Below, piece by piece: positions 7,832 through 10,801 of a stretch of 10,801 nt of DNA. Positions within the stretch are counted from its first letter, which is position 1. The number at the start of each line of letters is the position of its first letter. Origin of the DNA: Filomicrobium sp. (GTDB lineage Bacteria; Pseudomonadota; Alphaproteobacteria; Rhizobiales; Hyphomicrobiaceae). The stretch is taken from positions 1 through 10,801 of the forward strand of contig JAJFHK010000314.1 of assembly GCA_021775655.1 (NCBI GenBank). Direction: 5' to 3'. The notes beneath the pieces are model-generated. The model searched no databases. It worked only from the letters and a program-made list of their open reading frames with translations, and had not been told where the DNA came from. The translations under genes and the position numbers were made by a program.

Positions 7832-7861
7832 TCAAGGAAACCGCCATATCCGGCATTCCAT
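7832..7861 (-). other. Possible nine-codon leader ORF upstream of the operon
   Basis: On the minus strand an ATG at 7861 is preceded by CGAGG at good spacing (AATAATA between). It opens a nine-codon frame MECRIWRFP ending in TGA at 7832-7834, 21 nt before the aminotransferase ATG at 7810. It has one Trp and two Arg codons but no run of one amino acid, so it is not an obvious attenuator. It may be chance, since the AT-rich AATAATAATG could also be part of a promoter -10 element. Confidence 0.2.
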
Positions 7862-7946
7862 TATTATTCCTCGGAGGAGCTGTAACCTACAGGCTTGGCA
7901 CACGCAACGGGCCAATAGGCACCGAGTTGTGGGCCTTTCAGAACGG

Positions 7947-7980
7947 TTCTAGCGGTGTCTTCGTGATACTAGCGGTGACA
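7947..7980. repeat. Direct repeat pair, 14-nt units spaced 20 nt (candidate regulator site)
   Basis: Two units, TTCTAGCGGTGTCT (7947-7960) and TACTAGCGGTGACA (7967-7980), share a 9-base core CTAGCGGTG and match the pattern T-W-CTAGCGGTG-W-C-W. All differences are A/T exchanges. The start-to-start distance is 20 nt, about two helical turns, so a dimeric regulator could bind both on one DNA face. The pair lies about 140-170 nt upstream of the operon's first start codon, a common distance for an activator site. The regulator is unknown. Confidence 0.4.
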
Positions 7981-8020
7981 CGCAGGAATTCGAAGATGAC
8001 GGGAAGCTGTGGCATGCGGT

Positions 8021-8071
8021 GGAATAGCGCAGGCGGGGCTGAATTCGGCATGCATGCAGCGCTACTATTCC
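8021..8071. repeat. Imperfect inverted repeat between acetyltransferase and operon
   Basis: GGAATAGCGC (8021-8030) is mirrored by GCGCT-ACT-ATTCC (8059-8071), giving ten base pairs with a three-base bulge in the right arm. The loop is 28 nt and contains the palindrome GCATGCATGC. It lies 56-106 nt downstream of the acetyltransferase stop on the minus strand, so it could be a transcript-end or processing structure, but no T-run follows. It is therefore not a standard intrinsic terminator. Confidence 0.25.
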
Positions 8072-8126
8072 GGCAAAACGCAGAGGATGGAAATCACGTT
8101 CTTTTAGAGAGTTGGATACGCTTTAT

Positions 8127-8609
8127 TCAGTCGCTTTGCCGATTTCGGGTATCCCCGATTACGCGCGCAGGATTTCCGGCGACTATCGCGTAGTCGGGAA
8201 CATCCTTGGTGACGACGGCACCTGCACCGACAAGTGCGCCTTCACCGATGGTGACCGGAAGAATGGTAGCGCCACTCCCGATCGAGGCGCGTTTGCCGAC
8301 ATACGTTTTGGATAAGGTCCATCCCTCGCTGCCGAGCAAACGCCCGGAATCGTCGGTTGCGCGCGGATGGAGATCATTTGTGAACATCACGCCGTGGCCG
8401 ACGAAAACCTCATCGCTGATCGTGATGCCTTCGCAAATGAAGCAATGGGATTGGATTTTGCAGCGCTGGCCAATTGCCGCACCGGCCTGAATCTCTACGA
8501 AAGGTCCGATGCGGGTGTCATCTCCGATCGCACAGCCATAGACGTTTACGAGGTCGGGGTGCGAGAAGCGAACGCCTTGGCCGAGCTTTGCGGATTCATT
8601 GATTGGCAC
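8127..8609 (-). CDS. Left-handed beta-helix (hexapeptide-repeat) acyltransferase, WbpD/WlbB-like sugar N-acetyltransferase
   Basis: A 160-residue protein made almost wholly of hexapeptide repeats with small or aliphatic residues every sixth position: IGDDTRIGPFVEI (28-40), IGQRCKI (46-52), ISDEVFVGHGVMF (64-76), VGKRASIGSGATIL (104-117) and VTIGEGALVGAGAVVTKDV (119-137). It ends in the common AIVAGNPARVIG (141-152) cap. The loop FTNDLHPRA (76-84) is placed as in acetyltransferases that act on UDP-2-acetamido-3-amino-sugars; they form trimers and use acetyl-CoA. The start is GTG at 8609, with the strong sequence AGGGAGGG seven bases upstream and no suitable in-frame ATG. The neighbouring Gfo/Idh/MocA dehydrogenase and DegT aminotransferase supply the two steps that normally precede such an acetylation. 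It could also be a general sugar O-acetyltransferase. It is read in the same direction as the seven-gene operon but is separated from it by a long spacer. Confidence 0.88.
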   Translation of the reverse strand: MPINESAKLGQGVRFSHPDLVNVYGCAIGDDTRIGPFVEIQAGAAIGQRCKIQSHCFICEGITISDEVFVGHGVMFTNDLHPRATDDSGRLLGSEGWTLSKTYVGKRASIGSGATILPVTIGEGALVGAGAVVTKDVPDYAIVAGNPARVIGDTRNRQSD

Positions 8610-8666
8610 CCGGTATCCCTCCCTAGCGCGGCAGTCATTAAAGTGCGGGCCCGCCCGTACTCCTTG

Positions 8667-8694
8667 CGTATCGCGCGTGATGAGCGGCAGTCAA
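8667..8694 (-). promoter_or_regulatory. Candidate promoter for the acetyltransferase gene
   Basis: On the minus strand TTGACT (8694-8689) matches five of six bases of the sigma-70 -35 hexamer, and a poor -10-like GATACG (8672-8667) follows after 16 nt. Transcription would start near 8660, leaving a leader of about 50 nt. The -35 is good and the -10 weak, so this is tentative. Confidence 0.3.
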
Positions 8695-8778
8695 GGGAGG
8701 TTCTCCAGCTCATGTGCTACGGTAGCCGGCTGCTGCTGGACTGAAGCTTGATGGCGGCTGTGGTGGTGTGGTAGCGAA

Positions 8779-8830
8779 GTACGAATTGCGGGTACCTTAA
8801 CTGCCAGTCCAAGGCATAATTCGTACGAAT
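8779..8830. promoter_or_regulatory. Palindromic candidate operator with a second half-site
   Basis: ATTCGTACGAAT (8819-8830) is a perfect 12-bp palindrome. Its half GTACGAAT recurs at 8779-8786 in the same orientation, 44 nt upstream, which is about four helical turns. The left copy GTACGAATT also forms a 9-bp inverted repeat with AATTCGTAC (8818-8826). The palindrome overlaps the weak plus-strand -35 candidate. A transcription factor controlling one or both divergent units could bind here; identity unknown. Confidence 0.4.
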
Positions 8831-8952
8831 GCCGAGGACGACTGTACTAAGCACGGTCAGCCGTATCTCGACTCGATCGCCCCTACGGGTCCATGCGGCC
8901 ATGACGGGCACCACCTAACAGCGGCTTTGCAGCTGCTCTCCAGGACCTCGCC

Positions 8953-9927
8953 ATGAAACGGTTGCGGGCAGAACGGCCTCGTCTGGTTATCGTGACGCCC
9001 GTATATAATGAGGCCGAGAATCTAGGCGCATTTATCGAGTCTGTGCGGGAGATTTTGCTGTCGCGAACTGACCTCGACGCTGAAGTTCTATTTGTCGACG
9101 ATGGTTCGGCTGACGCAAGCTGGGAGCTTATCGAGGAATCTGCCGAAGCCGATCCCCGGCTGAGAGGCGTGAAGCTTTCGCGCAACTTCAGCGCGCATGT
9201 GGCTCTTGCTGCAGGATTCGATGCAGTTGGCCCGGATGCCGACATTGTTGCTACAATCGCGTGCGACTTGCAGGACCCGCCCGAGACGGTACTTGCATTC
9301 GTCGAATCCTGGCGCGAGGGAAACGATATCGTCTGGGGTGAGCGCAAGACGCGCCGGGATTCGGGCTGGAAGCGGGCGGCGTCAGGTCTACTTGAGTCAG
9401 TACTGCGCAGGTTTGCAATGCCGAGGGGATCGAAGTTCCGGACGGGCAGCTTTCTGCTCATGGACCGGCGCGTACTTGAATGCTTTCTCCAATATCGAGA
9501 GCACAGCCGCGTGACTTTCGCACTCGTCGCTTGGACGGGCTTCAAGCAGGACGTTGTGGGTTACGAGCGCAAACCAAGACTGAAAGGACGATCAGGTTGG
9601 ACTTTCCGACGAATGGCAAATACCGCTTATGATGTCTTTATCGGATTCTCCGACGTGCCCGCGAAATTCCTGACGTTTACGGGAACCAGCATGTTTGCGC
9701 TCAGCGTGCTAGCACTCATTTATCTCGTCACGGTCTGGTTCATACAAGATGTGCAGCCGGGCTGGACCGGTATTATGGCAACGCTGACTTTCTTCTTCGG
9801 CCTCGTGTTCATGATGCTCGGTATCATTGTCGAATACCTTTACCGCATCTTCGTTGAGACCAAGGCTCGTCCCCTCTACTTCGTGGCCGAACGAACCGAG
9901 CCTCGAATTGGCGAGCGCAAGAGATGA
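8953..9927 (+). CDS. GtrB/ArnC/DPM1-like family 2 glycosyltransferase (polyprenyl-phosphate sugar transferase)
   Basis: A 324-residue membrane-attached glycosyltransferase. The GT-A domain has VIVTPVYNEAENL (12-24), FVDDGSADAS (47-56), the LSRNFSAHVALAAGFD segment (75-90) typical of the dolichol-phosphate-mannose-synthase-like branch, and CDLQDPPE (104-111), which holds the metal/nucleotide-binding Asp residues. Two transmembrane helices follow at about 243-263 and 273-295, as in GtrB and ArnC. Such enzymes move a sugar from a nucleotide donor to a polyprenyl phosphate on the cytoplasmic face of the inner membrane. ATG at 8953 has CAGGA about nine bases upstream and begins just before the first core strand. 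The stop overlaps the ATG of the deacetylase gene as ATGA, so the two proteins are probably made together and work in sequence. The sugar is unknown. Confidence 0.93.
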   Translation: MKRLRAERPRLVIVTPVYNEAENLGAFIESVREILLSRTDLDAEVLFVDDGSADASWELIEESAEADPRLRGVKLSRNFSAHVALAAGFDAVGPDADIVATIACDLQDPPETVLAFVESWREGNDIVWGERKTRRDSGWKRAASGLLESVLRRFAMPRGSKFRTGSFLLMDRRVLECFLQYREHSRVTFALVAWTGFKQDVVGYERKPRLKGRSGWTFRRMANTAYDVFIGFSDVPAKFLTFTGTSMFALSVLALIYLVTVWFIQDVQPGWTGIMATLTFFFGLVFMMLGIIVEYLYRIFVETKARPLYFVAERTEPRIGERKR

Positions 9928-10801
9928 CTGCCGAGACACTTGTCGATACTGTTTTGGATTCTGCGCTCCTTCCCGATCCCGCGGCCTGGGCAACGGATGC
10001 AAGGGCAAAGCTTCCATCCGGCCTTGCCCGGCTCGTCGCCGACGGTGCATTCCGGAATCCGGATGCTGAAACGAGCGCCTATGCGATTCAATGTGCACAG
10101 GACTTGCGCATGCGTTCAGCTTATGTGCGGGCAGCGCCTACCGCCACGAAACTCCCGGTCAGCTACCGATCCGTACCTGGACCGCTGCGGCGCCTGATCG
10201 GCAAAGCTATTGGCCGAGTGCAGCGCAGGCGTGAGTCGAAGTGGGCCGAGTTTCCCGGTTGGCCGCTCGACTTGTCAGCGGACCTGGCGGCGGATCTTGC
10301 TGGAGCCGTGAACGCCAACCTTGATCGGCCGACACCGGTTATCGTCAGTCACGATATCGATAGCGATGAGGGCCTTGAAAATCTCGTCTCCATGTTCCTG
10401 CCAATGGAGGAGGAGGTAGGTGCGCGCTCAGCCAACTATGTGGTGCCGTTCGCTTGGGCGCTCGATCATGGCCTGATCCGCGAGACACTTGATCGCGGGC
10501 ACGAGATCGGTGTCCATGGCTATGACCACTCTGGCCGGACGCCATTTGCCGGTGCCGATGAACGTGCCGAGCGAGTGAATCGAGGGCACGATTTTGGTGT
10601 TGGTTATGGCGCTGTCGGTTATCGCGCACCATCGCTGATGCGGACCGAGGCGTTGATCCAGGATTTGACACCCCTGTATCTCTACGACAGCAGCATCCCG
10701 ACTTCGGGTGGCCCATTCCCAGTGCCCAATAACGGATGTGCGTCAGCACGGCCCTGGCGAATCCATGACAAGTTGTGGGAACTTCCGCTGTCACTGCCGC
10801 G
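9924..10801 (+). CDS. NodB-type polysaccharide deacetylase family protein (3' end outside window)
   Basis: The frame opens at ATG 9924, overlapping the glycosyltransferase stop as ATGA, and remains open to the window edge (292 full codons). The NodB-fold motifs of carbohydrate esterase family 4 are clear. SHDIDSDEG (142-150) replaces the usual TFDDG and supplies the catalytic and metal Asp (D144, D146), HGYDHSG (198-204) gives the HxxxH metal ligands H198 and H202, and GYRAPS (232-237) is motif 3. The end of the visible part, WELPLSLP, fits the next conserved strand. About 140 residues precede motif 1; they are rich in Ala, Asp and Arg, with a basic stretch at about 104-111, and have no signal peptide or obvious membrane segment. 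The enzyme would remove an N- or O-acyl group from a sugar. Coupling to a polyprenyl-phosphate glycosyltransferase suggests a lipid-linked sugar substrate, by analogy with ArnD and NaxD. The HDID form is less common than FDD. Confidence 0.88.
   Translation, partial: MTAETLVDTVLDSALLPDPAAWATDARAKLPSGLARLVADGAFRNPDAETSAYAIQCAQDLRMRSAYVRAAPTATKLPVSYRSVPGPLRRLIGKAIGRVQRRRESKWAEFPGWPLDLSADLAADLAGAVNANLDRPTPVIVSHDIDSDEGLENLVSMFLPMEEEVGARSANYVVPFAWALDHGLIRETLDRGHEIGVHGYDHSGRTPFAGADERAERVNRGHDFGVGYGAVGYRAPSLMRTEALIQDLTPLYLYDSSIPTSGGPFPVPNNGCASARPWRIHDKLWELPLSLP

Larger units (their letters stand above)
7811..8126. other. Spacer between acetyltransferase and aminotransferase genes; probable operon leader/control region
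   Basis: About 316 nt without a convincing gene, unusual in a locus where the other genes overlap or nearly touch. Reading the minus strand toward the operon, it contains an inverted repeat (8021-8071), a 10-bp palindrome GCATGCATGC (8048-8057), a two-copy direct repeat (7947-7980) and a short RBS-preceded leader ORF (7832-7861). I found no clear -35/-10 pair; TTGCGT (7901-7906 region) with a poor TACAGC 17 nt downstream is the best I could do and is weak. A plus-strand open frame starting at TTG 7927 runs into the back of the acetyltransferase gene and its composition gives no sign of a protein family. The spacer probably carries the operon promoter and regulatory sites. Confidence 0.5.
8610..8952. 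promoter_or_regulatory. Divergent intergenic control region
   Basis: About 343 nt separate the GTG of the minus-strand acetyltransferase from the ATG of the plus-strand glycosyltransferase, so both promoters should lie here. Visible elements are a 12-bp palindrome with a matching half-site (8779-8830), a GC-rich palindrome GCGGGCCCGC (8645-8654), a 10-base direct repeat GCGGCAGTCA (8628-8637 and 8684-8693), and a TTGACT -35-like hexamer on the minus strand. For the plus strand only a weak pair, TTCGTA (8820-8825) and TGTACT (8843-8848) spaced 17 nt, was found. A 65-codon minus-strand frame at 8717-8914 has no recognisable features and is probably not a gene. Confidence 0.6.

Noticed and set aside
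7313..7885. Plus-strand open frame of 190 codons across the operon start
   Set aside because: Antisense to the first aminotransferase; no domain seen.
7927..8193. Plus-strand TTG-initiated frame in the spacer
   Set aside because: Weak start, no recognisable domain, and it runs into the antisense of the acetyltransferase.
8717..8914. Minus-strand 65-codon frame in the divergent region
   Set aside because: No motif or clear ribosome-binding site, and it would occupy the likely promoter region and palindrome.
1..10801. tRNA, rRNA, CRISPR array, insertion sequence or phage genes
   Set aside because: No clover-leaf pattern, regularly spaced repeats, transposase motifs or terminal inverted repeats were seen.

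Overview
This window is a bacterial surface-glycan (polysaccharide, O-antigen or glycolipid) biosynthesis region. It is moderately GC-rich by eye, has closely packed and often overlapping genes, clear Shine-Dalgarno sequences and several GTG starts. A proteobacterium, perhaps an alphaproteobacterium, is a reasonable guess. Nothing in the window (no rRNA, tRNA or signature gene) fixes the taxonomy.

Layout, left to right. (1) Positions 1-180 hold the 3' end of a plus-strand gene that looks like the C-terminus of an amidohydrolase; it converges on the next block. (2) Positions 7810 down to 237 carry a compact seven-gene minus-strand operon. In transcription order it encodes: a DegT-family aminotransferase; a protein with two tandem flavin-reductase-like domains; a PAPS-type sulfotransferase; a multi-pass flippase-like membrane protein; a Gfo/Idh/MocA dehydrogenase; an extended-SDR sugar epimerase/dehydratase; and a second, divergent DegT aminotransferase. 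Junctions are 8-nt or 4-nt overlaps, or gaps of 1-30 nt, so translational coupling is likely. (3) Positions 7811-8126 are a spacer with a 20-nt-spaced direct repeat, an inverted repeat and a possible nine-codon leader. (4) Positions 8127-8609 (minus) encode a left-handed beta-helix sugar acetyltransferase of WbpD/WlbB type. (5) Positions 8610-8952 are a divergent control region with a 12-bp perfect palindrome. (6) On the plus strand, a GtrB/ArnC-like polyprenyl-phosphate glycosyltransferase overlaps, by ATGA, a NodB-type polysaccharide deacetylase that runs off the right edge.

How the genes may work together (inference). The dehydrogenase, an aminotransferase and the acetyltransferase resemble the set that oxidises a nucleotide sugar at C3, aminates it and acetylates it. 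The SDR enzyme and second aminotransferase could make another modified sugar. The glycosyltransferase-deacetylase pair resembles ArnC/ArnD and FlmF2/NaxD, in which a sugar is loaded on a polyprenyl phosphate and then N-deacylated. The sulfotransferase suggests a sulfated product. The least explained component is the tandem flavin-reductase-like protein: it lies inside the operon, coupled on both sides, and no flavin-dependent oxygenase is visible in the window.
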